Assembly (NCBI GenBank): GCA_910591455.2
Contig: OU342806.1
Coordinates: forward strand, 19,931,841 to 19,995,840
Direction: 5' to 3'
DNA: 64,000 nucleotides
From: Pholis gunnellus
Taxonomy: Eukaryota; Chordata; Actinopteri; Perciformes; Pholidae
Positions 41,254 to 54,160 of the stretch are shown in pieces. The position numbers and the translations under genes are program-made. A model generated the notes under the pieces. That model did not search any database. It was not told the DNA's origin and saw only the letters and a program-made list of their open reading frames with translations. How positions within the stretch are numbered: position 1 is the first letter of the stretch; every line of letters begins with the position of its first letter.

Positions 41254-42317
41254 CTATGTCAAAGTTGCGACCCAATCAACATCAACCTCCAAATCTCCGA
41301 GATCACCACCGTCTCGCCGCCTGGCTCAGGGCACAACCTAGACTCATTCCCCAATTTATTGCTGACATTTACAGGAGGAGGGAGAGAGTCAGGAGGTGCA
41401 CGGGGCGATGCTTGTATTGTCCGTGTGTGGTTCGGAGGGTAAAGAAGAAGAAAAAAAGATTTGAGATGGAATGCTGGGAGGGAATCTAGCAGCATCGCTG
41501 CGCTATTACATTTATATTATCTTGTCAGAGAAAGAGGATGAGCAAGCGATGCAATGGGTTGTGAACAGAAGCGCCGGAGCGTTGGAGAAGTACAAGCAAA
41601 AAGCGGAGAGATGGAGGGAGGGATCTAAAGGAGGTAAAGATGTAATTGGAGTGCAGTTAATACTGCTGACAACTCAGTTTGCGGCTGTTTGCCTAGTTTG
41701 TCATTGCCAACTTGGGGGCTATGAGGGTGGTGTGTGTTCTCCTCAAACAGGAGAACACATATCGTATCTTCATCACGCACAAACGTTCAAACTCTCTGGA
41801 TCAGGATTAATTCCCCAAGCAGGAAATAAACTGTATAACTACCTTTGTGCTGTTTTAGAGAGGATGTAGTAAAAAGGTCAAATATGCTAAAGGTTTATGA
41901 GACTGACGAGATACTCCCAAGGTTGAAATTAATAAAAACAAAAAAGAAAACTTTTCCACCCCGTTTATAGAGCAATTTATGTCTCCAGCGACATTATCAG
42001 CAGCACAATCCAACGGCCAGAAGCAAATGGGAGGACCTGCTTCTGGGATTTTATTTATTGTTCCCGGGATTACAATGTTAATAAAAATGCTGCGAGACAA
42101 AATATACTTTGGTGGCACGGCGGACGTTAATTATGGGAAAGGGGTGGGGTCAAATTAAGTCTGTGCTTCCCATTAGTTACGGCGGACGACAGACGAAGCT
42201 CCCCCGTTTCTGAGGTAAAGAACCCCGTGAATCAGCCAAAGTTTCCCTCCGCCTCTGATGAAGGGCAGGACAATGTGAACGGCTTAACAGATTGTTCCGG
42301 GGAAGAGGGACAGCACT

Positions 42318-42335
42318 GGGGGGGGGGGGGGGGGG
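42318..42335. repeat. Poly-G run (18 bases)
   Basis: Uninterrupted G18. Similar runs of 12-17 G or C lie at 10219-10230, 19541-19557, 21922-21936, 28823-28834, 34413-34427, 36818-36831 and 47744-47760. Confidence 0.95.
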
Positions 42336-42553
42336 TTGAAAGGGGGCCGGCACCGTCGACTGCTGCAGGAAAGGGGATGAATTGAAAAGGCGATGGAAAC
42401 GGAGGGAAAGGGGAGAGATAATGGGCGAGATGAAGAGAAAAAAAAACCCCATAAAGCTGTGGTAGAGGGAGACTGGTCAGGAGACACGTTTATTGATGCT
42501 TCATTTACAGTCCTGAGCTTCACTGGGGAAACAAGGCAGGATGGGTTTTCACA

Positions 42554-42555
<2 letters not shown>

Positions 42556-42599
<44 letters not shown>
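42556..42599. repeat. (CA)n microsatellite, about 44 bp
   Basis: Pure CA tract. Confidence 0.97.
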
Positions 42600-42603
<4 letters not shown>

Positions 42604-42782
42604 ATTCTTGAAAAAGTAAAAAGGGGGGGTAGCCTTATAATCAGACTGAATTGCCACTTTGTTTGTCTGACATTTCAGTGCCATTTTAAGTCAACCCTGT
42701 GACTGTGTTGGCCAGCGTACCTACTTAACAGCATACATGTTATTATAGCGATAACGGGTCCGAGTCTGAAGGTAAATTTACA

Positions 42783-43023
42783 TGTCAATCTACGTTCCAA
42801 CCATCACCTATGATCATGAGCTCTGGGTGGCGACAATAAAAAAAAGGTGAGGTAGTTGAGACTCCTAGAGATCTACCTATGGAGGTATTTCAGGCAGGTA
42901 CTGGTGGGGAGGAGAACCCAGTGGAGGTCTGACAGAGCATTGGGATCCCATAGAGGCGACTGTGCTTTGCCTACTGACACTACAACCCAGACCCAAATAA
43001 ATGGAATATAATGGATGGATGGA
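42783..43023 (+). mobile_element. Decayed 3' end of the LINE family seen at 60.8-62.8 kb
   Basis: Translating piecewise gives VPTITYDHELWV, the counterpart of VPTLTYGHELWV in the intact LINE frame (residues 525-536). LEVFQA follows, matching LEVFRA, with heavy internal deletion between. The end CTGACACTACAACCCAGACC corresponds to the CTGCCACCGCGACCCGACC end of the frame, and the tail contains GGATGGATGGA, as in the intact copy. It is on the opposite strand to that copy, 5'-truncated, frameshifted and certainly dead. Confidence 0.8.
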
Positions 43024-46000
43024 TTTTGTAAGAGAGAAGATAATATGGTTAAAAAACAGTGATGGACACTTGGTTGCCACAAACAACAAAAAAAAGCATT
43101 TCAAAATAACTGTAAATAGGCCAACAAACTAATATAACTCTTAACATTCTCCTGTTATAGCTATCTGATCTTTTTTAAAAGTATTTTGGGGCATCTTTTG
43201 TATTTATTAGTGAGTCAACAGTAGAAGGATGAAAGGGGACGAGAGAGAGAGAGAGAATGTGATGTCTGGAGGACATTGCGGTTCATGGTCAGTGCCGTAA
43301 ACACATACGCCTCCAGGAACCCCAGCTACCCAAATTCACCAAGTGTGTTGACGAAGACCAAATACATAGTAAAAATGCGTCTTAAACATTAGATCTGATT
43401 GACAGTTTCTCAACTCTGACATCTGATTGTTAGACTGTGAGCATCTACTAATATCATGGCTGCTTTTGGGTTCAACCGCTTTTCAAACCGACTTTGCCTT
43501 TCACATCCACTTGTTATGTAAGCCTACTTGTGCCTTCAGCTGTAAGCGATTTCCATCACACATCAAGCAATAAGCAGCAGATTCACGGGGAGGCCAAATA
43601 ATAAGAAGCCCATTTTAAAAAGGAGTGACGGTTCCCCCCTTAGAGTCGCACTCTGTGAAGGTGCCATCTCTGAATAGACAGCTGGACCTCATCAACCCAT
43701 TGACTCTCTGGGAGACAATAAAGCTAGTTAAGCATTAGCTGCTTTTTAAATACACTCTTCTGTGGTGTTTACAGCCTGCCTCTTAAGCGCTTCACTGGCA
43801 GCCAGTCGGTACGGGAGAAAGTGACAACCGCGTAGATAAACGTGACGCTGAGCATGTGCCCGGATAACACATTAACATGAGCTATACGCGACTATCCATT
43901 ATGCTCAATTGATGCACCGATCCAATCGCCTCCGGTGCAGAAAACCTGAATGTTGAGGAGGAGCAGGAGCAAAAGGGAGGACGGGTAACGAGTCGTGCAT
44001 GGGTCATTATTAGATCACTTTTTGACCTTTCAACTGTGACCTTAAGTAAGAAACAATATCTCTGAGCTCAGGGCCAAAAAGAGAAAAAGGGGCTTGAAGA
44101 GCACAAAGAGATGTTTGAAAATGTTCTCCAAAGATATCCATACATATTTATACATTTTTTAAAAAAGGGAAATTTCTTTTAACCAACTCCAAAACAGCAG
44201 GGGAGGACAAACATCAAATCGGAGGGCATATAACTCTATCGCCATTTCCTGAAAGCCTCGAGATGGGTTTTATTTGCTGAGAAAAGCGTTTCCATATCAT
44301 GCTCAGGGAGCCGGATGCCGGAGACTGCAGGGTTTTCAATAATCATCATCCACGACTGAAAAATGCGGTAACAATAACCTTTATAGGCTAGCAGATGCTC
44401 CTGCTCTCTAGTTCCTACTGGGAGGTGCATTGCAAGACCGCTTTTAAAAAGACCCATTTTAAAACAGAATGAGGCCGCAGTGACTGAGCAGAGGACAGTA
44501 AATGCAACACAGCTGCTACCAAGTGAGAGAAAAAAACACAAGGTTTAGAAACCAAAAACTAAATCCAAATCTGGTTATCAGCTAAATTCTTACATTTCTT
44601 TTTTCACAGATTTGACTTCCATCAGTAGCCCACGTCTGCTAAGCAATTTCCTAAGTGAAAACCTGCTTTTTGTTACAAATATTTTGTGTTTAAAAGTCGT
44701 AACGGGAAGCTGACATCAAAGATCTGCACAGCACTCGCGCGTTTTTTTTAGTAACCAGTCCAACAAGCCGGATTAATCTTCCTTCGGCGGCCTCCAGTGG
44801 ACGGGAATATTCACCCAAAACGGGCGCTGTCATCAATTTCAGTTTCAAATCTAGATGAGAGCCATTTGAAGCACCCCGATGACAAATGGCACGCAGAACC
44901 ACACCGCTGGATGGGGGTCGGTGAACGGGATTTAATTTAGGGAATGAATAACCTCTTTTGTTTTCAGTGAAGGGCACCTTCATTCAAAAGTATCATCCAC
45001 TTAAAAAATAGCAGAGAGCCACATGAGTCACTGACTGAGAAAATAAAATGATGCAAAGTGGGCAATTGAAAAAGCTCTCCAACAGTTTAGTGAGCTTCAC
45101 GCTCCTCCGAACCGAAGATGCTTCCTCTCACGGTATATAATGTGATTGGGCGGACACAGACAGAAGCAGCAGAGAGCGTTTCCTCTGACCTGACATGACG
45201 GTGTCGGTTAGTCCTTACTCAGATGTGTTGAACACGGAGCTGCTGTGGCGAGCGAGGACCGTATACAGAGGCATGTACGGAGAACGGCAGACAAGTTGCC
45301 AACGATCTTGAGAAACTGGAATTGGCTGCGTACCCCTTTTGGTTTTTAGCCACATACAGTATACCGTGGCCATGGATGTGTTTCACATCCATTCTAGGTT
45401 CAAAGACGCTTTTTGTTTTTCCTGCTGTAACTTTTCAGTGAGAGTACGTTAGTTACCGTGCAACACATGATCGCACCACAAAAAAAAAAAGAATGAATGA
45501 ATGTCCATTAGTGAAAGAATCTCTTTAACCCGGAGTTCTCACTAATGTCCTCGCTGTGGTGAATAATCATGAAGAGGCCTTAAGACAGAGCTGTGTGCGG
45601 ATGAAATGCATTCATCACAAAGTAATGGAATAGAAAAGCGCTGCATCGGCAGCTGACTGTAGAGAGTTTGGAGGTCTTTCTCAACGAAAGACATCTCTGT
45701 CGAGAAGCACCCGTGTTCATCCGGGAGGATTTCATTGGACGGCTTCTATATCCTGTCAAACTGCGGCAGGTTAATTGCAGCTGCCCCTGATTAAAAAAGG
45801 GATATATGCGAGACTATTGCTAAAATAAAACAACATTACAGATGTCATCTTCATAAAAACTACTACTTCATGATGATCACTTTAACTTGATCATCATCGT
45901 CTTATTCTTTTTTTCTCTGTCATTCTCGCCTGTTAGTCACTGGTTCTATATTAAAAAACAACCTTGTGAGGGCCTATAAATAAATAACAGATGCCATTAT

Positions 46001-47743
46001 AAATTCCAGACAAAGCCATTAGTCATAATGGGAAATATGCCGAGGCTGGTCATAAATAAATACAGCCGCCATTAAATGATGAGTGTATATACAATGAATG
46101 TGTGTATTTTTTTCCGGGCACACAGTATATAGAGCATAATATGTGAAGTCTAACAACCATGTAATCCCTTCACTGAGTCGTCTAGCTGAACTTTTTGCAG
46201 GTAATAGTGTCGTCTCACCGCAATTATTACCACATGTTCACGTTAATGTGAAACTGTATAGATCCGTACAATGCGGGCACAGGTTGGCAACAATTGAATT
46301 ATTGTGATGATGAAACAGCCTCTGTATAAGTACTTCATAACACATGCTGCTGAAACAATAATAAATCGATCAATTAACAAAAAATTGAGATGCTGAAAAT
46401 CATACATTTTATAAACTACGCACGTGTCGTGATAAAGTACGTAATTACGTAGTTTATTGTACATAGTTCATTGGATTATCCAAAAACAGTATCAGTTAGT
46501 TATTTTATCTATGAACTGTTTGAATGAGTCACCATGTTCCAGATGTATGTAAATATCGTAATGAGACCATTTTCACTCGACAGCTCATGAAACACGTCGA
46601 TACGGGACACTGAAATCCAGTTAATGAAATTCCACAGCAGTTCGTTGGTGTTTAAAGAGGCTTGTTAGCTGCCAGGCGGACACACAAAGGTCCTGGTCCA
46701 CGATGTTCAGCGTGGCAGCTGGAGGGATGTACGAAGCATTTCCATTTCTCTCTTTTTTTTCCCCCAAACACTCCAGCACCGCCGCTCTGCTCTTTCTCCT
46801 CAGACACATTTCTAATCTTCTCATCCCATGCTGCTCAATCTTCCTTCAGTCAGTTAACCCAGCAAAGGCAGATTAATGAGAAATGAATCCTTTTAATTCG
46901 CTGTAAAGGTCTCCTCTCCTTTAAACCAGATAAGCTGCTACCAGACTCCGCCAGACAATGAGAATACATTTAATTTATGAAGACATCATAGAGCGTGTTC
47001 ATCTCAGTGTGGACTAAGATGTTCTCTCTATCTGAAGCTCGTTCAATCCACATCAGATGGTTTGTATATCCTTCTATAGTCGAAACCAGAGCAATGGCAG
47101 AACTGGAGCTGAACTAATGAGTCCGTCAAATGATTAGTTTGCAGAAAGAAAAACGAATCAACGACTTTGTTCATTAGTTCAACATCAATGTCATTTATCG
47201 TGCAGAAACGCCACACATCGCCGGTTTCAGCTTCAATAAAGTTTTGCATTTTCTACATTATTCTGACAGACTTCACTATTAGATGACGAAATAAACCGGA
47301 GTTGCAGCCCTATACAAGAAAACTCTTGAGGAACTAGTAAATAAAACATTTTCTTAGCAATACATTTTTTTCTGCTGCCAGGGGGAGCTTCACAGAGTGA
47401 AGCTTAAAATAGCTTTTCCATCTGTGATAAGCTAGTCAAGGACGAGTAATTAGTCGTTCCAGAAAAACATGCAAAACACCAACAGCGTGTGTATGTGTAT
47501 GTGTATGTGTGTACATATACGAACTACACCAGATCCTGCAGCGCTGCACGTATATCGTAGGTAGCCGTTTCCTGCTTTGCCATGTCATGAGTTTGTTATC
47601 AGCTACTGGCTCACAGGTGAGTCATGCACACGTGGAACAATGACACCACACATGAACCGCTTACCTGGTAACCAGCACAGCGCTGACTGACTGTGCAGAA
47701 ATAGAAGATTGATAGAAATCTAGGAAAAGACACTTGGGGGTGT

Positions 47744-47760
47744 GGGGGGGGGGGGGGGGG
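47744..47760. repeat. Poly-G run (17 bases)
   Basis: G17 preceded by GGGGGTGTG; quadruplex-prone on the plus strand. Confidence 0.95.
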
Positions 47761-48478
47761 CAGCATTTTACCAAACCTTTCAGAAACTCCACAGGGCGTC
47801 AAAAGTTACTTAAAAGTGGAAAGTGGGAACTAGACGAGTCTGTCTTTGCTTCAATGTCCCTGAAGAACCTTGAAAATGGAAAGCCAAGATGCAGCCAGAA
47901 GCGCTGTGAGGGTTGACTTTGCCAAAAGTGAAGGCGTTTTTAAAAACAAACCTTTCTGTGGCTACAGCCGCTGACGGGCGAAATGTTTATAGACTAAATG
48001 AACGAACATCTTTTCTGACTCATAAAGCTTATAAACATTTCTTGTTGTGACTATTAAGTGAGTTGAGGCGTAGGAAGGCTGTTTAAATCAGTCTATTCAT
48101 CATCACAGATTAAAATTTAAAAAAGCGGTCATGTTTCCCTATGTATAATCAACAGTGCCATTGTTTTCATGAACCGGTGTATTCCTGCTCATTAGACAGT
48201 AAAAGCCTCTGATCTGTTCCCTTACCGTGCTTTGTCAGCAATCACTTCCCAAGCACATTCTAGAGCTACTACACAGTAATAAAAACATCCAGCAGTTCAG
48301 GGTTGAACCCCCAACTCATATAGGAGCGCATAGAGGAATTCTGAAACTGTAATGATTGAATCATGGCGACACCGCAGAGTACCGGAGCGATTTTTATGTC
48401 CTTAGTCGTAGTCGGAATGCCACAGAAATGGCTAGTTTTAGTTTTGTGTGTCAAATTCAAGTATTGAAAACAAGTGAA

Positions 48479-49010
48479 GTCAATGTGGAAGAGGCTTCAA
48501 CTTGCATTCTTTAAAATGGCTCTTTTGGTTGCAAAAGGAAGTCTGATTGGATAGAAGTCTATGAGAAAATGACCCTACTTCTCACTTGATTTATTACCTC
48601 AGTAAACATTGTAAACATGAGTTCATGGTCTCAAACGCTAGTTTCAAGTCTACTTCAAGAGAGCGTGATGTTCATTTCGTTAAGTACGGTCCTGTTTAGA
48701 GTAAAATAGTCGATAACACAGGGTACGCTTTAAGACGTGGCTACCGTGTGATTGACAGGACACTAGCATGCCGTCGTCCAGTCTGTGAGTTGTCCTTGTT
48801 TTCATCTTACAACATTTACCCTTTCACCGTGTTGTATTCAGTTCATGGAAGTTCTTAGTCACCTTTTTGGTCGCCTAAAAATGCCTTTCACAGCCAAAAA
48901 TCCCAATGGCTCACCAAAATGCAAAATTCGGGGCTTCAAAGCGATGTAAACCAATGGCTGACGTCATGGTGACTACGTCCACTTCTTATATACAGTATAT
49001 GGTATAAATC
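48479..49010 (+). repeat. Dispersed teleost repeat, fuller copy
   Basis: Runs from GTCAATGTGGAAGAGGCTTC through GACCCTACTTCTCACTTG, TCAAGTCTACTTCAAGAGAG, GTGATGTTCATTTCGTTAAG and GACGTCATGGTGACTACGTC to CACTTCTTATATACAGTATA. I recognise the order of words from a repeat dispersed in many fish genomes. It is non-coding and its transposon class is not assigned. A partial reversed copy is at 10704-11030. Confidence 0.75.
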
Positions 49011-50571
49011 AATGAGCATACACATTTTGTAATGCGAGCTGTAGAGATAGTAGAAGATACCTCAAATGTGCTTCCTGCTTTTAACATTTAAAACAGCTAC
49101 TACTATTCTTGTCAAACAAGTCAATCAATGTTCATTTGCCGTAACAAGTATATGCACCTCGTTAAGGTTTGATTTTCCCATAAATCAACACTCAGTTAAG
49201 GTTGCATTGGCTTAGTTACTACCAAAGTCCAATAAATGCTTTGAGTGCTGTACTCCAATCGTCTCATGCTTTCCAGTGTGACCTCTCTTCCTAGCGAGAT
49301 ACCTGTGGCTTCCTTCCATGGTGTTAGGCCAGTGTCAAACCATTTCACACGGGAGGAGCCAAACCACAGCCTGTTTTCCTGCCAACAACAACAGCAGCTG
49401 CCATGGCAGCACACTGGGAGGTCCACTTTATAGGAACTGGTCCCTCCTCTGAAAAAAGGGCAATAAGAACGTTTTGCACCGTATGCTCAACTGTTAACAC
49501 TCTCGCATCGGAGAGCGGGCGTCCTCCTGGAATTAACGTCAACACGTAACAATACGCAGACGCAGACTGCCACTGGCTTTGTTGCTAATTTAAGGTCAGT
49601 TAAAAAAAAAAATCTTGTTCTATAAAATGATTACGCAATAAAATACAAACAATGCGTGTGCGCGCGTTGCCTGTGTAGCTGTGTGTGCGTGAGGTTTTGA
49701 AGGTATCATCGATTAATCCACAGCACGTCCACCAGCTCATCATCATGTTCCTCAAATACCTCTACACCACCGGCACAACCTACATTAGGTTGCTAAGCCA
49801 ACTGCTGCCAAGCTGACAGACACAGTGATTAAGATTAAGTCTACTTTCTGGAGCCGAAAAGGCTGTAAATCTTAGGTTTACACAGCAGAAAGAGGGAGAG
49901 AGAAAGAGGGGAGGGAGGGGAGATCACACTCCAGTGCATTGCTTCAAAGGGAACTTCACAACAGTGATGGAGCACATGGGGGACCGAACCACATGGGGGG
50001 ACCGAACCTCGTGCCAGACCGGCCAAAGCCCGGGACAGTACAAAGTGTGCACGTGTTAAATGCCACGGTGCTTTCATAACTAGCACTCAGACCATCCATG
50101 TCAGAATGATAACACTGTAGTTGATGCGTACAAGCATCTGTTTCACAACAGTTTACGACTCATTTTTTGGTGATTTGTTGTGCCACTCTCAGGGGCTTCA
50201 GTGGTTAAGGGGCTCCAAGTAGTCCAACCAGTATTCAACGCATCAATTCATGCACTTAGCATGCAATAATGTATTCCATAATTCAGCTCTCTCTGTCAGG
50301 GCTAGTGGGCAAAATTGCCCCCCAGAGCAACGCTTACACTTTTACAATCATGGGGTTCTCAGTAAACCAATTCAAAAAGTTGACGCTTTCCTGATAAAAG
50401 TTGCTGTAAAGTCAATGTATATGCCGAATACAGCAGTACATTCGGTACATTTTGAAACACCTATGTTGTCTTCTACCAAACGTGCAGATTAGTTGATAAG
50501 TGAGGATGTCGGGGAAAAATTGGCAGATTTTCAAACGGTTTTGTCAAAAGTTTTGTCACGGTTCCACTCAC

Positions 50572-50643
50572 CCGAATTCTTCTCATCGCGGCCACGATCT
50601 CCACTCGGCTGCTCGGCCGCGTCACATCCAGACTGCCGATGTA
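50572..50643 (-). CDS. nos1ap: nos1ap exon 2 (PTB domain)
   Basis: Twenty-four codons on the minus strand: YIGSLDV, TRPSSRVEIV, AAMRRIR (residues 36-59). This is the start of the PTB fold, corresponding to mammalian YVGSLDVPRPNSRVEIVAAMRRIR-type sequence with conservative changes (V to I, PRPN to TRPS). The acceptor is CCTGACCAACAG before TAC; the donor is CGG followed by GTGAGTGG. Both borders are phase 0 and join cleanly to exon 1 (..FEAK) and exon 3 (YEFK..). It is too short to stand out as an open frame and was found by looking for the missing protein segment. Confidence 0.96.
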
Positions 50644-50981
50644 CTGTTGGTCAGGAAGGTGACATGTGACAGGTACGACATGTTAACCAAACAATAGTTG
50701 ACATTCACTTGATTTGTTTCTAACGTTTCCACTCGAGGTAATCTCTGTTTTTAACTCTGCGCAACTTAAACCTCTCGACTAACGTTGGCTTAAAACCTAC
50801 TTAACGTAAAACGAAAGTTAAAGAGTGTAATACATTCAGAGTAGTAACGTGAATTGTTAAAGTGTTGGCTGTTTACACAGGTTGGCTAACGAGGACGACA
50901 CGCGGAAAACACAGTGTGTTACGTGACATTTGAATACGACGCGAACCTATATTTCTATGCTTCGGTTTCTCGTGAATTCAC
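50644..50981 (-). other. nos1ap: nos1ap intron 1 (338 bp)
   Basis: GTGAATTCACG at the donor side and CTGACCAACAG at the acceptor side, phase 0. It is unusually short beside the 48-kb intron 2. No repeat or RNA gene is seen in it. Confidence 0.92.
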
Positions 50982-51086
50982 CTTTGCCTCGAAGTTGATC
51001 CCATGCTGGAACGCTTCCTCGTTGTGCAACGGGATCCTCAAATCATGCCCATCATCGACGAGGTTGTACTTGGTTTTTGCAGGCAT
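50982..51086 (-). CDS. nos1ap: nos1ap exon 1, start of coding sequence
   Basis: Thirty-five codons: MPAKTKYNLVDDGHDL, then RIPLHNEEAFQHG and INFEAK. This is the characteristic NOS1AP N-terminus (mammalian MPSKTKYNLVDDGHDLRIPL). The start at 51084-51086 is chosen because it matches the conserved first residues of the family. An in-frame ATG 54 bases upstream (51138-51140), with no stop between, could add 18 residues of no recognised conservation. The donor is AAG followed by GTGAATTC. NOS1AP couples neuronal nitric oxide synthase to effectors and, in vertebrates, influences cardiac repolarisation and dendrite patterning. Only the first 90 residues are encoded in this window. Confidence 0.97.
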
Positions 51087-51430
51087 TTTAAAAAGTATTC
51101 GGCGCTCCACGCTACCGCGAGAAACCAAGAGAACATCCACTGGAGAACCAACCGGGTCGGTTTAACCGGGGAGTAATCCAAGAAAAAAGAAGAAAAAAAA
51201 ACACAATTTCCAAATCCGGGTTAGTGCGTGTTCTCCATCGCAGCGACCCGTCCCAGCATTGCGACGCTCCCAGACCGCCCTCAACAGCGGCCAAGTGACG
51301 GCAACTATACTTCCCCCCCACCCCCCAGCGCGCTCCGGTGCGCCGCTGGGCTGCTAATGTTCAGCGTAACAGCTTTAAAAACAAAAAATAATCACACGCA
51401 GGTCAAGAAGAAGCAGCGACGTGCGAGGAC
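51087..51430 (-). promoter_or_regulatory. nos1ap: nos1ap 5'UTR and probable promoter region
   Basis: The sequence just upstream of the nos1ap start is locally rich in CpG (CGGCGCTCC, ACCGCGAG, GCGACCCGTCCC, GCGCGCTCCGGTGCGCCGC), unlike the AT-leaning intron, as expected for a CpG-type vertebrate promoter. On the minus strand a polypyrimidine stretch at about 51180-51205 and TTCTCCAG near 51142-51149 look like an acceptor, so a separate upstream non-coding exon is possible. No TATA box is evident; the transcription start cannot be placed. Confidence 0.6.
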
Positions 51431-51800
51431 AGATGTGTTTCCCGACTTTTTCCTGTGGCGAGTGTGGAAGTTGGTTTGGGTTCTGCGTCCTGCCCCTGGA
51501 CTCTTCTCCCCCCCACCTCCCCCGCACAGGGGAGGGCGTGATTGGAGGAGTCCGGGGATCCCACCTGTTTCCATTGGAACAGAGGCGCACCGTGGCTTCT
51601 CTGGAGGAGGGGCTCAAAGGCTCGTACCTGCCCCCTCTCTTCCCTCCTACCCTCCACACACACACGTACAAGCACACGCACACGCAAACACACACGCTGG
51701 ACGCACACGCACACCCTCATGGGAAGAACCTGAATGCCACACACAAACAAAGGAGTGGTGTTGCGCCGACTGTAGCCTATATACACATCTCTAGTCTGTA
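51431..51800. other. GC/CA-rich region upstream of nos1ap, no gene
   Basis: Contains C-rich runs, CpGs and an imperfect CACACG/CACACA array at about 51655-51715. Open frames on both strands overlap one another and are composition artefacts. Possibly distal promoter. Confidence 0.6.
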
Positions 51801-52639
51801 AACTTTGGCATTGTTATTAACAGACGTAATGGATTAATTTGCAAAGTATTTTTTAATATGCACATTAGGAATATACTATAAAATAGTCAGGTGTATCATC
51901 ACCTGTAAGAAAATGTTCAAAGATACTGGCTGGAAGATGAAGTGGAAATTTAGGAATTAAACTCTCAATATGGTTTTACAGATGGGGTGTGTTCACAAAC
52001 CTCGGCCTCTGTATAAAATACAAAGAGCAAGGCTACCAACTAGTGGCCATATCTTCTAGCACCGAGAGACAAATTGTGATTTCTTTCTTTCAATTGCTCT
52101 GTCTCTGCCAAATACATTTTGCCAACTGAATTGTTCAATAAAAGGTTTATATAATGTTTCTGTGAATGACTCATCACTTGTAACATATAGAAAAGAGTGG
52201 ATAAAATATGCCACAAAGGCAGAATCTTACCTTTTTAAGGTACTTCAAAGCGGAAATATTGTCATTCCCATTTTGTGATCCAATTATACAAAAAAAAACC
52301 TAATAAAACAATTTGAGTTGGATTAACTTCTTCTCGTTTTGAATTCAATTACTTGTTTTAGTATTGTTTCATCATCAGTGAACATGTTGCTTTAATAGTC
52401 AAACATGCAGGATTAAATGTCATTTTAAAAAGCTGTCAGATAAAAATCAAGGACATATATTCAATAAAAGACTTCTATACACATTTTTATGAATGACTCG
52501 TGACTCATGGTCCTCAAGCATGCAGCCATTAACACGACCACCCAATATCATGCAGTTTATTGTAGCAGTATGCGAGATTAGCCGCGGCCAGACACAGAGA
52601 TGCATGCACACTCACTTACTCACACATGCACACACTCTG

Positions 52640-52640
<1 letters not shown>

Positions 52641-52682
<42 letters not shown>
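52641..52682. repeat. (CA)n microsatellite, about 42 bp
   Basis: Pure CA tract preceded by imperfect CACACATGCACACAC. Confidence 0.97.
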
Positions 52683-52683
<1 letters not shown>

Positions 52684-54100
52684 CTGCTCTCATTAAAAAC
52701 ACAGATTCATAATTGCATCAGTAGGAATCAGAACATATTTAAGACGCTGAACAATGCTACGAAAAAACATTGTCAGCCTAAACACAATGCAAGACATTTA
52801 CAATGATAATATGCTAATTTGTGTTGTTGGTCATTTAAGACAGATCCTTCACACTGAGCATCCTCCCACACATTCTGCTCAAGCATCTGGAATAAAAAAG
52901 CCTCTCCAGCACAATGGGGTGTTCCATAAGGCCCGGTGATATGTGGTCAGCAGACACAGTAGTGCTTCGTTCGTTGTTTAATGCGGTCGTCATGTTGTAT
53001 AATGCACAAACCATCTGTGTCACCCTGGGAGTGAAGATGCATGCAGCGCTCCCCTAAAGGCGGCCCCGGAAGGGGAGGAAAAGGGGAAGTGGGGCAGCAG
53101 TAATTCACATTCTCACCACCTCTTTGGAAATATACAAAGTACTGCTGCTTAGGGTGTCTTGAGGGCTTTTTACGGTGGCAGGAGGATGATTTACTGGATG
53201 TTATGGGGTTCAAAACTGGTATCTGGCTATCAAAATAATGCCCTCCTGTTTATTAAAACCTAAACAGCACCGTAATTCATTGAAATTAATTTCCTCATTT
53301 AGCAAGTGATTATGAAAGGCGCTTAGATGATACAGCTTTGAACAGAATGATTAGAAACAATCTCTGAGCTTTGTATGACTACGCCCGACATTGTCAAGAT
53401 CATGTTGACGCTGAGGCCCAACAACACGCTTATTATTGCTTCTTTCTTTCGAATGTGCAGTACTTTGAAGAATATCTCCATAATGACTGTTGTATGGCAG
53501 TATTTTTCTTTAACAGACCCCGAGGTCAGGACCACCTTGCCCTGATGACAGCACAACATCTCGATGGCAGACAAGAACAACTGCTGTCCCTGCATGAGGA
53601 ATTATTGCTGAAAACAACCAGTTTGTACCCCATGTGCTCTTAAGGCTCTTTTAAAAGGATAGAGAGCAACCTAATCCCTGACAGGACTTCAAATACATGT
53701 TGATCTGTTGATTAGGGCTTTTGGCTTTCGAGGCATATGCTCCCTACGTGAAGTAGCTTTTGGAGATCAGTGCACAAAAAACATCACGGTTCCACTTAAA
53801 AGCCAAAAGGCAACATGATTCCACAGCAACACAGCAACATATAGCTCCTATACTGAAGACTCTTTCCACAGAGAACGGACACAATGGGTGAGCACACAAG
53901 AGCACGCTCACAAAAGACCTCGTCCTGCTAGTGTGTCATGGAGTCCAGGGAGGACTTTATTTCTGCACAATGCCAGTAATCCTACACAAGACATGTGTTA
54001 ATTGTAACAGTCTGTAGACAAGTCAGATGTAATGATGCATTTGCCCTCAGGAAAAATGGTATTTGCTTGAGGTGAACTGTGTTAGACCTGTGTTAGACTT

Positions 54101-54160
54101 CTGGCCCAATGCATGCTGGGATAGGCTCCAGAACAAATTGTTTAGAAAATGAAAGGATGG
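54101..54160 (+). repeat. 3'-end remnant of a LINE or SINE
   Basis: CCAATGCATGCTGGGATAGG followed by CTCCAGA and then GAAAATGAAAGGATGG resembles the GCATGCTGGGATAGGCTCCAGC ... AGAAAATGAATG 3' end of a common fish retroposon. Only the end survives. Confidence 0.6.

Noticed and set aside
41471..41869. 132-codon plus-strand open frame
   Set aside because: Inside nos1ap intron 2, with no recognisable domain and no supporting splice signals; residue composition looks random.
51375..51801. Overlapping open frames of 106-188 codons on both strands upstream of nos1ap
   Set aside because: All reading frames are open because of C/G-rich and CA-rich composition; mutually incompatible.
53371..53643. 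Possible plus-strand exon after TTTCTTTAACAG at about 53518
   Set aside because: The acceptor-like site is fair, but no donor partner, no homologous protein and no neighbouring exon were found.
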